Positions 1-10,078 are shown, counted from the first letter of the stretch. The stretch: DNA of 64,000 bases from Bryobacterales bacterium (GCA_016789905.1 JAEUQC010000015.1:1-64000); one strand, 5' to 3'. The notes: generated from the letters alone by a model not told the origin. Numbers and translations are program-made.

Positions 1-321
1 GATGAGAAGGGAGCCTTCGCTCATGGCGGGGTCAATGAGTTGCTCGACGCGGACGGCGGCGTCAAGGTCCAGGAGCAGCTTGTAATCGCGGGTGCTTGTC
101 CGTTGGGCTGTGGGTTCATTGACGGGGATGCCGCGAGCGCGCGCGGACTGGAGGGCGAGCGCGCCGAGGACCTGGTGGTGGCAGGAGACGCAAGGGAATC
201 GCCATTGATCGTTCACCTTTTGGATGAGGGCGACGCCGCGCTGGGCGGCGGACTGGACCCCGGCGGGGGCAGCGAAGGCAGCTACGGAGAGCAAAACGGG
301 CGCCGCACGGAGGAAAAGCAT
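1..321 (-). CDS. Secreted CxxCHH-motif protein, N-terminal part (runs off window)
   Basis: Read on the minus strand from ATG at 321, the frame stays open for 107 codons to the window edge, so only the N-terminus is present. Residues 1-18 form a short hydrophobic signal peptide (MLFLRAAPVLLSVAAFAA). About 25 residues after it lies FPCVSCHHQ, a CxxCH heme c-type motif followed by an extra His. The context GVALIQKVNDQW...CVSCHHQ resembles acidobacterial secreted proteins that place such a motif ahead of ankyrin or terpene-cyclase-like repeats, but those repeats would lie outside the window. A periplasmic redox or binding role is inferred. The gene is divergent from the formate-tetrahydrofolate ligase. 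Confidence 0.7.
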   Translation of the reverse strand, partial: MLFLRAAPVLLSVAAFAAPAGVQSAAQRGVALIQKVNDQWRFPCVSCHHQVLGALALQSARARGIPVNEPTAQRTSTRDYKLLLDLDAAVRVEQLIDPAMSEGSLLI

Positions 322-638
322 TTCAGGATCGTAACAGGAATCGGGGGCAGAGCGGACAGCCGGACAGGGTGTTGTCGCCGCATGGAAGGGCGTGCCGCCT
401 GGGGGCGGGAACTGTACCGTCTATTGTTTTGGCACGAGGGGGATGTATCCGCGGGGGGTGAGTTATACGAAAGTTACAAAAAAAACGGGCGAAAGTTAGT
501 CAATCTTACTTTTCGGGCAGCGTTGCGCGGCAGGGCAGCAGCCGGTGGTGGAGTCCCATACGCGGGGCGATCCCGTGCGCCGGCCGCGGAGGGAGTGGGG
601 GGTGGGTTCTTTTTGTGAAATTTGTAAACTAGAGGCAG
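322..638. other. Divergent intergenic region
   Basis: This 317-base gap separates the leftward CxxCHH gene from the rightward fhs gene and must hold both promoters. I see an A-tract near 478-485 and an imperfect inverted repeat near 492-515 (GCGAAAGTTAG against CTTACTTTTCG, with a bulge and a mismatch). The AT-rich stretch at 608-630 just before fhs is the likeliest place for its promoter. No protein-coding frame with convincing composition and no recognisable riboswitch was found. Confidence 0.5.
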
Positions 639-2213
639 ATGAAGCCAATAACCGTTGTTGCTGAATCGTTGGGGATTCCAACCGAATATCTCCACACGTA
701 TGGCCCGCACATGGCCAAGATTCGTTTGCCGTTGTTAGAGCAGTTAGGAGGGCGGCGCGGGAAGCTGGTTTTGGTGACCGCGATTACTCCGACGCTTTAC
801 GGAGAAGGGAAGACCGTAACGACGATCGGTCTGGCGCAGGCGTTGTCAATGACGGGTAAGAGGGCAATCGCCACGTTGCGGCAGCCATCGCTGGGTCCGG
901 TGTTTGGACAAAAGGGAGGGGCGACGGGCGGGGGTCTGTCGCAGGTGATGCCGCACGACCGGATTAACGTCCACTTCACGGGGGATTTTCACGCGGTGGC
1001 GGCGGCGCAGAATACACTGGCGGCGCTGATCGATTCGTTTGAACACCACGGCACGTTGGACGTGGATCCGTTGACGATCGACTGGCCGCGGACGGTGGAC
1101 GTGAACGACCGGTCGTTGCGGGATATTGTGACTGGACTTGGAGGGCGCGTGAACGGGAGCCCGAGGGAGACGGGGTTCGTGATCACGGCGGCGTGCGAGA
1201 TGATGGCGATTCTGGCGCTGGCAGAGTCGATGGACGATCTGCGGCGGCGCATTGGGGACATCGTGATCGGGACGGCGCGGGGGACGGGGCGGATGGTGCG
1301 GGTGAGCGAAATGGGGGTGACCGGATCCCTGATGATGTTGCTGGCCGATGCGCTGCACCCGAATCTGGCGCAGACGACCGAGGGCACGCCGGCGTTTGTT
1401 CACGCGGGGCCGTTTGCGAATATCGCGCATGGGACGGCGAGCGTGGCATCGATCAAGATGGCATTGGGACTGGCCGATTATGTGGTGAACGAGACCGGGT
1501 TCGCGGCGGACCTGGGCGCGGAGAAGTTCTTCGACATTGTGATGCCGGTGAGCGGATTGCGGCCGGACGTGGCGGTGGTGGTGGCGAGTGTGCGGGCGGT
1601 GGCGGCGAACGGGTTGGAGAACCTGGCGCGGCATGTGGAGAATGTACGGCTGTTCGGGGTGCCCGCTGTGGTGGCGATCAACCGGTTTCCGGCGGACACG
1701 GAGGCGGAACTGGAGCGGTTGCGCGGGTATTGCGAAACGACATTGGGAGTGGCTTGCGCGGTGAGCGACACGTATGGCAAGGGCGGGGCCGGGGGAGTGG
1801 AGTTGGCGGAGAAGGTGGCGACGTGCACGGGCGGGGCGGCGCGGCCGCTGTACGGGCCGGAGGCGGAGTTGACGGAGAAGATTCGCACTGTGGCGACACG
1901 GATCTATCGCGCCGGTTCGGTGACGATTGAAACGGCGGCGGCGAAGAAGTTGGCGAAACTGCAGGCGGCGGGGTTTGGCCATTTGCCGGTGTGCATGGCG
2001 AAGACGCAGTATTCGTTTTCCGATAACCCGAAATTAAGCGGGGCGCCGGAGGGGTTTGAGTTCACGGTGAGCGATGCGTTTGTGCGAGGCGGGGCGGGTT
2101 TCGTGACGGCGGTGGCGGGGAGCATGTCATTGATGCCGGGGCTTGGAAAGGCGCCGGCCGCGCTACACCTGGATGTGGGTGCGGATGGAAGGACGGTGGG
2201 GCTGGAAGGATAG
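639..2213 (+). CDS. fhs: Formate-tetrahydrofolate ligase
   Basis: Catalyses ATP-dependent joining of formate to tetrahydrofolate, giving 10-formyl-THF in cytosolic one-carbon metabolism. The 524-residue product matches the family along its length: a GEGKT nucleotide-binding loop at about residues 55-59, RQPSLGPVFGQKGGATGGG at 82-100, and the central FHAVAAAQN and VHAGPFANIAHG blocks. An in-frame TAG at 630-632 lies just upstream, so ATG 639 is the earliest possible start. The protein is about 30 residues shorter than the usual 555-560, partly because it starts at the conserved KPI. The loop reads TPTLYGEGKT where most homologues have TPTPAGEGKT, a conservative-looking but unusual change. No folD or other folate gene is adjacent. 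Confidence 0.95.
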   Translation: MKPITVVAESLGIPTEYLHTYGPHMAKIRLPLLEQLGGRRGKLVLVTAITPTLYGEGKTVTTIGLAQALSMTGKRAIATLRQPSLGPVFGQKGGATGGGLSQVMPHDRINVHFTGDFHAVAAAQNTLAALIDSFEHHGTLDVDPLTIDWPRTVDVNDRSLRDIVTGLGGRVNGSPRETGFVITAACEMMAILALAESMDDLRRRIGDIVIGTARGTGRMVRVSEMGVTGSLMMLLADALHPNLAQTTEGTPAFVHAGPFANIAHGTASVASIKMALGLADYVVNETGFAADLGAEKFFDIVMPVSGLRPDVAVVVASVRAVAANGLENLARHVENVRLFGVPAVVAINRFPADTEAELERLRGYCETTLGVACAVSDTYGKGGAGGVELAEKVATCTGGAARPLYGPEAELTEKIRTVATRIYRAGSVTIETAAAKKLAKLQAAGFGHLPVCMAKTQYSFSDNPKLSGAPEGFEFTVSDAFVRGGAGFVTAVAGSMSLMPGLGKAPAALHLDVGADGRTVGLEG

Positions 2214-2218
2214 GCGCG

Positions 2219-2794
2219 TTAGAAACGGCGTGTGGCCAGCGCGGCGAGAACGAACCCGGCGAGAGCGAAAGTACCTGGCTCGGGAATCGCGACGGGCTGG
2301 CCAGCGAGGATGAAAAACGCGTCGCCGCCCGGCACCGGCCTGTAGAAATCCTGCGGGGAGAGAGCAAAGTGGAATTGGCCTCCGGGATAGCTGTCGGCCA
2401 TGCCGGAAGTGATGACCTGGGAGCCGGAATAGAAGAAGTAGCGGGAGTTGGGCTGAAGAGTCAGGGACGGATCAAATTGCCAGTAGGCCGCGCCGACACT
2501 GGGAGCGGAAGCGAGCGCGCGGGCCGAGGGGAGGAATTGAGGGGGCCCCGTGTACTCTTCGTTGAAGAGGTAAAGCGTGCCGAGGGCGTGCGGCGTAACG
2601 GCACCTGAACCAAGGAATGTAAAGGTGATATGGTTCCAGGGACCGGCAGCGGGTGTGGTGACCGATTGGCCGGAAAATACGAAGGCTTCGTTCCCGGAAC
2701 TGCCCGCGGCGTTGTTGAAAGAAGTGACTACGGCGGCAGGGGAGAAAGGGGGGAAAAGCGCGAGGGCGACGAGGGATGTGCGGAGTCCGCGCAT
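2219..2794 (-). CDS. PEP-CTERM sorted exported protein
   Basis: A 191-residue exported protein. It has an N-terminal signal peptide (MRGLRTSLVALALF...) and ends in a classic PEP-CTERM tail: IPEPGTF, a short hydrophobic helix, then RRF. Such tails are processed by exosortase and link proteins to exopolysaccharide-producing surfaces. The middle part is beta-rich with no recognised catalytic motif and resembles 'choice-of-anchor' type domains. ATG 2794 was chosen because AAGAAGGA lies just upstream and it gives a clean signal peptide; longer readings have no such peptide. It converges with fhs, with 5 bases between the stops. A candidate sigma-54 promoter lies at 2813-2828. Confidence 0.85.
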   Translation of the reverse strand: MRGLRTSLVALALFPPFSPAAVVTSFNNAAGSSGNEAFVFSGQSVTTPAAGPWNHITFTFLGSGAVTPHALGTLYLFNEEYTGPPQFLPSARALASAPSVGAAYWQFDPSLTLQPNSRYFFYSGSQVITSGMADSYPGGQFHFALSPQDFYRPVPGGDAFFILAGQPVAIPEPGTFALAGFVLAALATRRF

Positions 2795-2812
2795 GGCATC
2801 CTTCTTAAACAA

Positions 2813-2828
2813 TGCAACTTTCGTACCC
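2813..2828 (-). promoter_or_regulatory. Candidate sigma-54 (-24/-12) promoter of the PEP-CTERM gene
   Basis: On the minus strand the sequence GGGTACGAAAGTTGCA matches the RpoN consensus TGGCACN5TTGCA except at two positions, keeping the invariant GG and GC with the required 10-base spacing. It would start transcription near 2802, a very short leader that still includes AGGA. PEP-CTERM/EpsH systems are known to be linked to RpoN-dependent regulation (PrsK/PrsR), which makes the match more credible. The very short leader is the main reason for doubt. Confidence 0.45.
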
Positions 2829-2882
2829 AGTATGCACCTGGAGGTGGTGAGTGGGCCAGTTAATTTTGTAGCCTGGAAGGGT

Positions 2883-4157
2883 ATGCGATTCTTTATTGTC
2901 CTGTGCGGAGTGACTGTTTTGGGGTTTGCCGCGAATGGCGGCAAGCCCGCGCCCGTAACGTTTCACAAAGATGTGTTGCCTGTGCTGCAGGCAAAGTGCC
3001 AGGGGTGCCACCGGCCGGGAGAGGCGGCGCCGTTTTCGTTGTTGACCTATGCGCAAGCGCGGCCGTACGCGCGGGCGATGCGGGAGGCGGTGCTGGCCAA
3101 GCGGATGCCGCCGTGGTTCGCCGATCCGCACATCGGGAAGTTCACAAACGACTGGTCATTAACGGCATCCGACATCAAGACGCTGGCGAATTGGGCGGAA
3201 CAGGGGGCACCGGAAGGGAAGGTGACGGACGCCAGGGCGAATCCGGTGTACACGAATGGCTGGCAGATATCGACGCCGGATATGGTACTGGCGATGCCGG
3301 AGGCTTTCGAGATACCGGCCAAAGGGACGATCGACTACACCTACTATATTCTGCCGACGGGGCTGACCGAGGATAAGTGGGTGTCGATGGCGGAGGCGCG
3401 GCCGGGGGCGCGGGCGCAGGTTCACCACATCATCGCGTTTGTGCGGGAACCTGGATCGCAATGGCTGGCGGGTTCGCCGGTGCGGAAGGGATTTGTTCCA
3501 GGGAAGGGCGGCAAGGGCGGTCCGGACGGATTCATGGCCGGCTATGCGCCGGGGATGCTGCCGATGAAGCTGCGCCCGGGGCAGGCGATGCTATTGAAAG
3601 CCGGCAGCGACATCGTGTTCCAGATGCACTATACGGCGAATGGCACGGCGGCGAAGGATGAATCGCGGATCGGGCTGGTGTTTGCGAAGGAACCGGTGAA
3701 GCAGCGCGTCGTTATGCTGCAAGTGCAGAATGGGCGGTTCACGATTCCAGCGGGCGCCGACGATTACCCGGTGAAGGCGTCGATCACGCTGGGAACCGAC
3801 GTGGAACTACTGGACTTGCAGCCGCATATGCACGCGCGCGGGAAAACGTCGCTGATGAAGGCCGTGTATCCGACGGGCGAGGAAGAGAAACTGCTGGCGA
3901 TCAAATGGGACTTCAACTGGCAATTGAACTACGAACTGCCAGCGGGAAAAATACTGCCGAAGGGAACACGGATTGAGGGCGTGAACACCTACGACAACAC
4001 GCCGAACAACAAGTTCAATCCGGACCCGAAGGTGGACGTGAAGTGGGGTGACCAGAGCTGGGAGGAGATGATGATCAACTTCTTCCGGGTGGCGGTGGAT
4101 GTGAACACGCCGATGCGTTCGCTGGTGGCGCGGCCGCCGCGGCCGGCGGCGGACTAG
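2883..4157 (+). CDS. Secreted cytochrome c fused to copper type II monooxygenase-like domains
   Basis: The 424-residue protein begins with a signal peptide (MRFFIVLCGVTVLGFAA). A CQGCH heme c motif at about residues 39-43 follows in a short cytochrome c domain typical of planctomycete and acidobacterial proteins (DVLPVLQAKC...MPPWFADP). The rest resembles the peptidylglycine-monooxygenase (PHM-like) fold, with candidate copper ligands at HH 181-182, QMH near 249 and HMH 315-317. A periplasmic redox enzyme is inferred; the substrate is unknown. ATG 2883 was preferred to upstream in-frame starts because it gives the signal peptide and follows GGAAGGG. Its stop shares CTAG with the stop of the convergent Gfo/Idh/MocA gene. 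Confidence 0.8.
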   Translation: MRFFIVLCGVTVLGFAANGGKPAPVTFHKDVLPVLQAKCQGCHRPGEAAPFSLLTYAQARPYARAMREAVLAKRMPPWFADPHIGKFTNDWSLTASDIKTLANWAEQGAPEGKVTDARANPVYTNGWQISTPDMVLAMPEAFEIPAKGTIDYTYYILPTGLTEDKWVSMAEARPGARAQVHHIIAFVREPGSQWLAGSPVRKGFVPGKGGKGGPDGFMAGYAPGMLPMKLRPGQAMLLKAGSDIVFQMHYTANGTAAKDESRIGLVFAKEPVKQRVVMLQVQNGRFTIPAGADDYPVKASITLGTDVELLDLQPHMHARGKTSLMKAVYPTGEEEKLLAIKWDFNWQLNYELPAGKILPKGTRIEGVNTYDNTPNNKFNPDPKVDVKWGDQSWEEMMINFFRVAVDVNTPMRSLVARPPRPAAD

Positions 4158-5215
4158 ACCGGCTGCGTGCGGCCCAGTTCCGCCGCCCGGTAGGCGGCGA
4201 AAACTGTTTTGAGCGCTTGCAGGCTTTCGTCGGCGGTGAGGACGGGAGCCTCCAAGCCCAAGGCGGCGCGGACGACGTGTTGGACCCAAGGCGTGTAGCC
4301 GGAAGGATCGTTGGACTTCCTGTGTTGGACGGCCTGGCCGTGGACCTGCCAAGTGAGCGGGCTGGTTGGATGTTCCTGATTGATTTCGATCCAGCCATTG
4401 GCGCCCCAGAACTTGAAGAAGCCCTGCTTGCCCTTGTCGATGTAGTAGCCGCTGGTGAGGGTGCCAAAGGTATTGTTGGCGAATTTGAGAACGACGGCGG
4501 CGGAATCCTCCGTATCGATGGGCTGGCCACCGACGTTGCCTGTGAATCCAGCGATGTGGGTGATGTTTGAGCCGGTGATGTAGGCGGCGAGATCGAGCCA
4601 GTGGATGCCCAGCCAAATGAGATGGCCGCCACCGGCGCGGGCTTTCTTGGCGGTCCAGGTCTGGTGATAGGAGGGACGAGTGAGGCGGGTTTGATCGGCG
4701 ATGAGGTGCATCTCCATGCCGAACATTTTGCCGATAGTTCCGGCTTGGATGAGGCGGCGGGCTTCGCGGAAATAGGGGTCGATGCGGTTGGCGAAGGCGA
4801 GGTGGAGGTGGAGCTTCCTCGCGTTGGCTTTGGCGGCGAGAGGGGCGAAGTCTTCGGCCCGGACGCAGGCGGGTTTTTCGGCCATGACGTGGCAACCGGC
4901 GTTGAGAGCGGCGTCAATGGCGGGCGGGGCGAGGGTGGCCTCCATGGGAATGAGGGCGAGGCGGGGCTTGTGGCTGGCGAAGAGGTCCTGCGGCGTTTTG
5001 AACACGGCGGCGAGTTTTGGGCCCAGAGCTTTGCGGGCCTGGGATTCGGTGGCGGCGCCGGCAAGGAAGACACGGCCCACTTCGTTGACCTTGGCGAGGC
5101 CTTCGAGATAGGCGCTGAGGTGCGGAGCGTCGGCGTGCGTTAGCAGGGCGACATCGGCGTGCGATGGGGCGAGGGCGGCGGCGGAGAGGATTTGAGTGAA
5201 TTCGCGGCGGTGCAT
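4154..5215 (-). CDS. Gfo/Idh/MocA-like protein with an altered nucleotide-binding loop
   Basis: Last gene of the 4.2-11.2 kb operon, 353 residues. It starts with a Tat-like peptide (MHRREFTQILSAAALA). The sugar oxidoreductase family is recognised from the EKP motif (HVMAEKPACV), the GTIGKMFGMEMH segment at the start of the second domain, and a YHQTW/GGGHLIWLGIHWLDL substrate-pocket region. The first beta strand, however, reads DVALLTHADAPHLSAY, so the normal GxGxxG loop for NAD(P) is absent. It may bind the cofactor differently or not at all. It starts two bases after the stop of the preceding Gfo/Idh/MocA gene, so the two are probably translated together. Confidence 0.8.
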   Translation of the reverse strand: MHRREFTQILSAAALAPSHADVALLTHADAPHLSAYLEGLAKVNEVGRVFLAGAATESQARKALGPKLAAVFKTPQDLFASHKPRLALIPMEATLAPPAIDAALNAGCHVMAEKPACVRAEDFAPLAAKANARKLHLHLAFANRIDPYFREARRLIQAGTIGKMFGMEMHLIADQTRLTRPSYHQTWTAKKARAGGGHLIWLGIHWLDLAAYITGSNITHIAGFTGNVGGQPIDTEDSAAVVLKFANNTFGTLTSGYYIDKGKQGFFKFWGANGWIEINQEHPTSPLTWQVHGQAVQHRKSNDPSGYTPWVQHVVRAALGLEAPVLTADESLQALKTVFAAYRAAELGRTQPV

Positions 5216-5217
5216 GG

Positions 5218-6452
<1,235 letters not shown>

Positions 6453-6456
<4 letters not shown>

Positions 6457-7469
6457 GCGGGTTCCTGTTGGGTAATGCAGTGGACGGTGCCGCCACCGGC
6501 GGCCAGCGCGTCGCAGTTGAGTGGAATGACCTGGCGGCCCGGGAAGGTCTTTTCGAGGGTGGAAAGGGCGTTTTTATCGGCCTTGGCGTCGCCAAACTCC
6601 TGGGCGATGACGGCGCCATTGCAGAGGTAAAAGCCAGTGTAGCCGGCAGCGAGATGTCTGGATTGGAACCTGTCGCGAGGCTTGCGGGGCGCGGTGAGCG
6701 GAATGACTTCGAGCTTGGCGGCTTTGAGAATTTTCAGGTGCTGTTTGGTGATGGGGGCAAGCGGATCGTCGCCGGCAAGCACGACGCCTGGTGCGGCGAA
6801 GCGGGCATAAAAACCGGTCTGGCCGTCGGTAAGGTCGCGCCCCTTGACGCCGGGAAGCCAGATGATTTTTTCGAGACCGAGGAGGGGGCTGATGGCTTGT
6901 TCGAAATCGGCCTTGGAGATGCCAGGGTTGCGGTTTTCGTTGAGGACGCAGCTTTCGGCGATGATGGCTGTGCCATGGCCATCGACCTCGATGCAGCCGC
7001 CTTCGAGGATGAGTTCGGTCTGGAGGAGTTGAGCGTTGGCCTTGCGGGCCACGAAGCGAGCGACTTCGGCGTCGCGGTAGTGAGACTGCTTGTCGCCCCA
7101 GGCGCTGAAGTTGAGATCGAGGGCGGCCTTGGTGTGATTGGGCCCGAGGACGAAGAGCGGGGCGGTGTCGCGGGCCCAGAGATCGTCGAGCGGGGCGACG
7201 AGGAGTTGGACGGCGCCCTCCAGAAGACGGCGGGCGGGGAGGGTGAGGGAAGGTTCGACGAGCACGGTGACGGGCTCGAATTTCGCGATCGTTTTGGCGA
7301 TGAGGGCAATGTTCTGTTGCACTTCATCGATGAGCCTGGCGCCCCAGATATTTTGATGGGCGCCGAAGGCCATCCAGGTGCGTTTGTGGGGCGCGGATTC
7401 ACCGGGCATGCGCCATTGGGACTTCGGGACGGCGGCGGCGCCGAGGAGAAGGGACCGGCGGGTAATCAT
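6453..7469 (-). CDS. Agmatine-deiminase/PAD-like protein with substituted catalytic His and Asp
   Basis: A 338-residue member of the porphyromonas-type peptidyl-arginine deiminase/agmatine deiminase superfamily. It has WARDTAP (Asp 101), the EGGCIEVDG block near 156-164, and the C-terminal GGGTVHCITQQ with the nucleophile-position Cys 331. The central family motif DGHVD reads DGQTG here (residues 215-219), so the catalytic His is Gln and the second Asp is Gly. Normal hydrolysis of agmatine is therefore doubtful. The N-terminus MITRRSLLLGAAAV looks like a Tat-type export signal, unusual for a cytosolic polyamine enzyme. Start and stop overlap both neighbours by ATGA, placing it firmly in the six-gene operon. 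Confidence 0.85.
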
Positions 7470-8719
7470 AGATGCGATTTCATGAACTCCAGGAAGACGG
7501 CCCAATCGGCGGGGACCATGCCGTGGCCGCCGAGGTGCATGTGGTAGCCGAGTGTGGTCATGATGGTTTGGCCGGCCGGGGGCACGTCCTTGGCTTCGGG
7601 CGCCGATTTGTGGAAGAGTTTGTAGACGGGCGCGGCGGCGAGGGCGGCGAGGTATTCTCCTTTCGGGTCGGACCATTTATCGGTGTTGCCGGTTTGGAGG
7701 AGCAGCGGGCGAGGGGCGATCAACGAGATGAGCATGTGGGCGTCGATGGGGGAATCGTTCGGATTTGCCGCGTATTTGCTGTAGTTTTGGGCGAATTGGT
7801 AAGGATAGCGGGTGGGCGCGGTGAGGTGGGCGATGGTCTCGCCGTAGTGGCGGCGGGAGAGCGCGGCGCCGCCTTCGCCAGAGCAACTGGCGATGACCAT
7901 GGCAAAACGCTGGTCGTGGGCGCCGGTCCAGAGAACGGTCTTGCCGAGGCGGGAGACGCCGGTGAGGGCGACGCGTTTGGCGTCAACGGCTGCGTCCTTT
8001 TCGAGGTAGTCGAGAGCGCGGGAAAGGCCCCAGGCCCAGGCGGAGATGGTGCCCCACTCGTCCGGTTGGGGAGCGGGGAAGAGCGAGCGAACGCCGTGGG
8101 CGATGCCGCCGTTGAAATCGGGATCGATATCGCCATAGTAGACAGTGGCGAAGCCGAAGCCGGCGTCGAGGAAGGGTTCGATATTCACCTTGCCGAAGGC
8201 GCGGCCCTGGGCGGCGGGAACGCGCTGCTTTTCGCGGTTCCATATTTCGCCGGGCTTGATGCCGGGGTCGTCGATAGCGTTGGAGTTAGCGGTGAAGGAG
8301 GCGTTCAGCAGGACCGGGACTTTGCCGGTGGAGGAGGCAGGGGTATACAGGAGCAGGTCGAGTTTGGGGGCCGCTTTGCCGGGGCCGAAGAAGATGGTGA
8401 TCTGTTTGCGCAGGGCTTTGCCGGCGTGGGTTTTGGTGCCAGCGTCGGTGACTTCGTATTGGAGCGATTTAGGGGCGGGCGGAGTGCGGCCGAACTGGAG
8501 TTCTTCGAAGAGTTTGACGAGTTCCGGACGGCGTTTCTGCTGCCAGGTTTTTACATCCTTCACGGGCTTGCCGTTTGCAAGTTGGAGCGGGTCCGGGAGC
8601 GTGTAGGCGCCAGCGTTCGCGTCGGTATAGTTAACCGGAATATCGGCTACTTTGTCCGGCGGGTAGTCGGCAATTTGCGCGGATATGGCGACGGCGGACA
8701 GCAGGAGAAGGGGTTTCAT
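7466..8719 (-). CDS. CE15 glucuronoyl esterase-like alpha/beta hydrolase
   Basis: A 417-residue secreted hydrolase (signal MKPLLLLSAVAISAQ). CE15 enzymes cut the ester between lignin alcohols and 4-O-methyl-glucuronic acid on xylan. Supporting motifs are GVSRLGK with nucleophile Ser 256, SCSGEGGAALSRR (Glu 282, the likely acid), the ISLIAPRPLLLQTGNTDKW segment, and the C-terminal GGHG with His 399. Homologues from Solibacter-type bacteria are well known. The gene overlaps the upstream BNR_4 gene and the downstream deiminase-like gene by ATGA. With them it probably deals with a uronic-acid-containing polysaccharide outside the cytoplasm. Confidence 0.88.
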   Translation of the reverse strand: MKPLLLLSAVAISAQIADYPPDKVADIPVNYTDANAGAYTLPDPLQLANGKPVKDVKTWQQKRRPELVKLFEELQFGRTPPAPKSLQYEVTDAGTKTHAGKALRKQITIFFGPGKAAPKLDLLLYTPASSTGKVPVLLNASFTANSNAIDDPGIKPGEIWNREKQRVPAAQGRAFGKVNIEPFLDAGFGFATVYYGDIDPDFNGGIAHGVRSLFPAPQPDEWGTISAWAWGLSRALDYLEKDAAVDAKRVALTGVSRLGKTVLWTGAHDQRFAMVIASCSGEGGAALSRRHYGETIAHLTAPTRYPYQFAQNYSKYAANPNDSPIDAHMLISLIAPRPLLLQTGNTDKWSDPKGEYLAALAAAPVYKLFHKSAPEAKDVPPAGQTIMTTLGYHMHLGGHGMVPADWAVFLEFMKSHL

Positions 8720-10059
8720 TTTACGAGCTCCGGTTTTGCTGACACGGAGGTCATTTTACTTGGAAGGCGATAGACCTTGCCGGATTTTGTGGCGAAGTAG
8801 AGGGAAGAATCAGAGGGCCTGAGGGTGTGGCCGTCGGCCCAGATGGCGTAGAAGTCCGGGTGGGCGTTGACGGGTTTACGGGCGTAGGTGTGGTTGCGTT
8901 CCCGGGCGTGGGTGAGGCGTTTGGATTGCCAGGATTGGCCTTGGTTTTTCGAGGTCCACATCACCATGTCGCCGCCGGTGGTGTATGGAATGGGGCCGGG
9001 CAGGGTGGGCGCAATGACGCGCCAGGTGGAGTCCTTCTCAATCCAAAGTGCGCCGAAATCGTAGTTATGGTCGGACCGGGTGAGTTCACGGATCTCCCAT
9101 TTTTCGCCGGTCCAGCGGGCGGTATGCCAGATGTGCGGATCACTCTTGGGGCCGGATTCGTAGGAGGCGCTGGTCATGTAGAGAATGACGGGGTGGCCGT
9201 CGTTGTTGAAGGCTACTTCTTTGAGATAGACCAATCTGTTTTCGGCCTGGTAGTCGTGGACGAGCGCGGGGTTGGCTTTGGCGGTAAGCGGCGTTTGGAC
9301 AGCGGCGCCGTTGACGGTTTTCCAGGTTTTGCCCATGTCGGTGGTTTCGAGGTAGTAGAGATTGGTGCGCGCGTTGAGCCCGACGGGTTCCGGGTGCACG
9401 TTGAAGACTGTGGCGGTGCGGGCGTTCGAGTGAGCCGTGATTTGATAGTGGCCGAGTTCAATACGGGCAAGCGGGTGGGACTCGCTCCAGGCACGGCCAT
9501 CCGGACTGGTGGACCAGCGGAGGCCGCGGCACTTGCCGGCGTAGATGGTGTGGAGGAAGAGAAAGCCTTGGCCGGGAACGAACCAGGGGTGGCCGTAAGA
9601 GAAGTTCGTGGTGACGACGATATCGAAGGCGGAGACATCGTAGGGCTGCTTACTGCGATGGATGAATGCGGGGCGGGAAGTGCCGTGAGCGTTGGAGAAG
9701 ATCCAGATGTAGCCATCGGCATCGATGGACATGACGGGGTTGTCGTGGGCATCTTCGGTGGCTTTGTCGATGAGAAGGGTGGGGCGGGGAACCGTGCCGG
9801 TCTTGTGGTCAAAGTAGGAGACCATTTGCAGCAGACGCTGTTCGCCGGGGCGGGCGCCGCCATAGCAGAAGAAGGTCTTATTTACGGCGGGCGCGTAGAT
9901 GGCTATGGGCGATTGCTGCTGCGGGTAGGTGGCGAAACCGCCGGAGTACTTGTAGACGTATTGGTCCTTGGAGGGCTGGTTGAAGTACCAGATGCCGTTG
10001 TAGCCTTCGGGCTGTTGGGCGGCGCAGGTCAGCGCGGTAAGGAAGAGTAAGTTTCGCAC
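8716..10059 (-). CDS. Secreted BNR_4-repeat propeller protein (possible polysaccharide lyase)
   Basis: A 447-residue protein beginning at GTG 10059, which gives a signal peptide (RNLLFLTALTCAA). No ATG in this frame gives a sensible N-terminus, and no strong ribosome-binding site is seen. GYNGIWYFNQPSKDQYVYKYSGGFATYPQQQSPIAIY (beginning near residue 17) is the family signature; several SxDxGxTW-type Asp-box-like repeats follow (DMGKTW, KNQGQSW). BNR_4 propellers occur in ulvan-lyase-type polysaccharide lyases and in uncharacterised sugar-binding proteins. A lyase role fits the neighbouring glucuronoyl esterase but is inference. The stop overlaps the CE15 start by ATGA. Confidence 0.75.
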   Translation of the reverse strand: MRNLLFLTALTCAAQQPEGYNGIWYFNQPSKDQYVYKYSGGFATYPQQQSPIAIYAPAVNKTFFCYGGARPGEQRLLQMVSYFDHKTGTVPRPTLLIDKATEDAHDNPVMSIDADGYIWIFSNAHGTSRPAFIHRSKQPYDVSAFDIVVTTNFSYGHPWFVPGQGFLFLHTIYAGKCRGLRWSTSPDGRAWSESHPLARIELGHYQITAHSNARTATVFNVHPEPVGLNARTNLYYLETTDMGKTWKTVNGAAVQTPLTAKANPALVHDYQAENRLVYLKEVAFNNDGHPVILYMTSASYESGPKSDPHIWHTARWTGEKWEIRELTRSDHNYDFGALWIEKDSTWRVIAPTLPGPIPYTTGGDMVMWTSKNQGQSWQSKRLTHARERNHTYARKPVNAHPDFYAIWADGHTLRPSDSSLYFATKSGKVYRLPSKMTSVSAKPELVK

Positions 10060-10078
10060 GCAACGACGATTGTATCGG

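Noticed and set aside
400..638. Folate or other riboswitch before fhs
   Set aside because: Only a weak, bulged inverted repeat near 492-515; no conserved riboswitch core recognised.
846..1982. 378-codon minus-strand frame inside fhs
   Set aside because: Arg/His/Pro-rich shadow of the formate-tetrahydrofolate ligase gene.
8827..10050. 407-codon plus-strand frame
   Set aside because: Antisense shadow of the BNR_4 gene with Gly/Val-rich composition and no motif.
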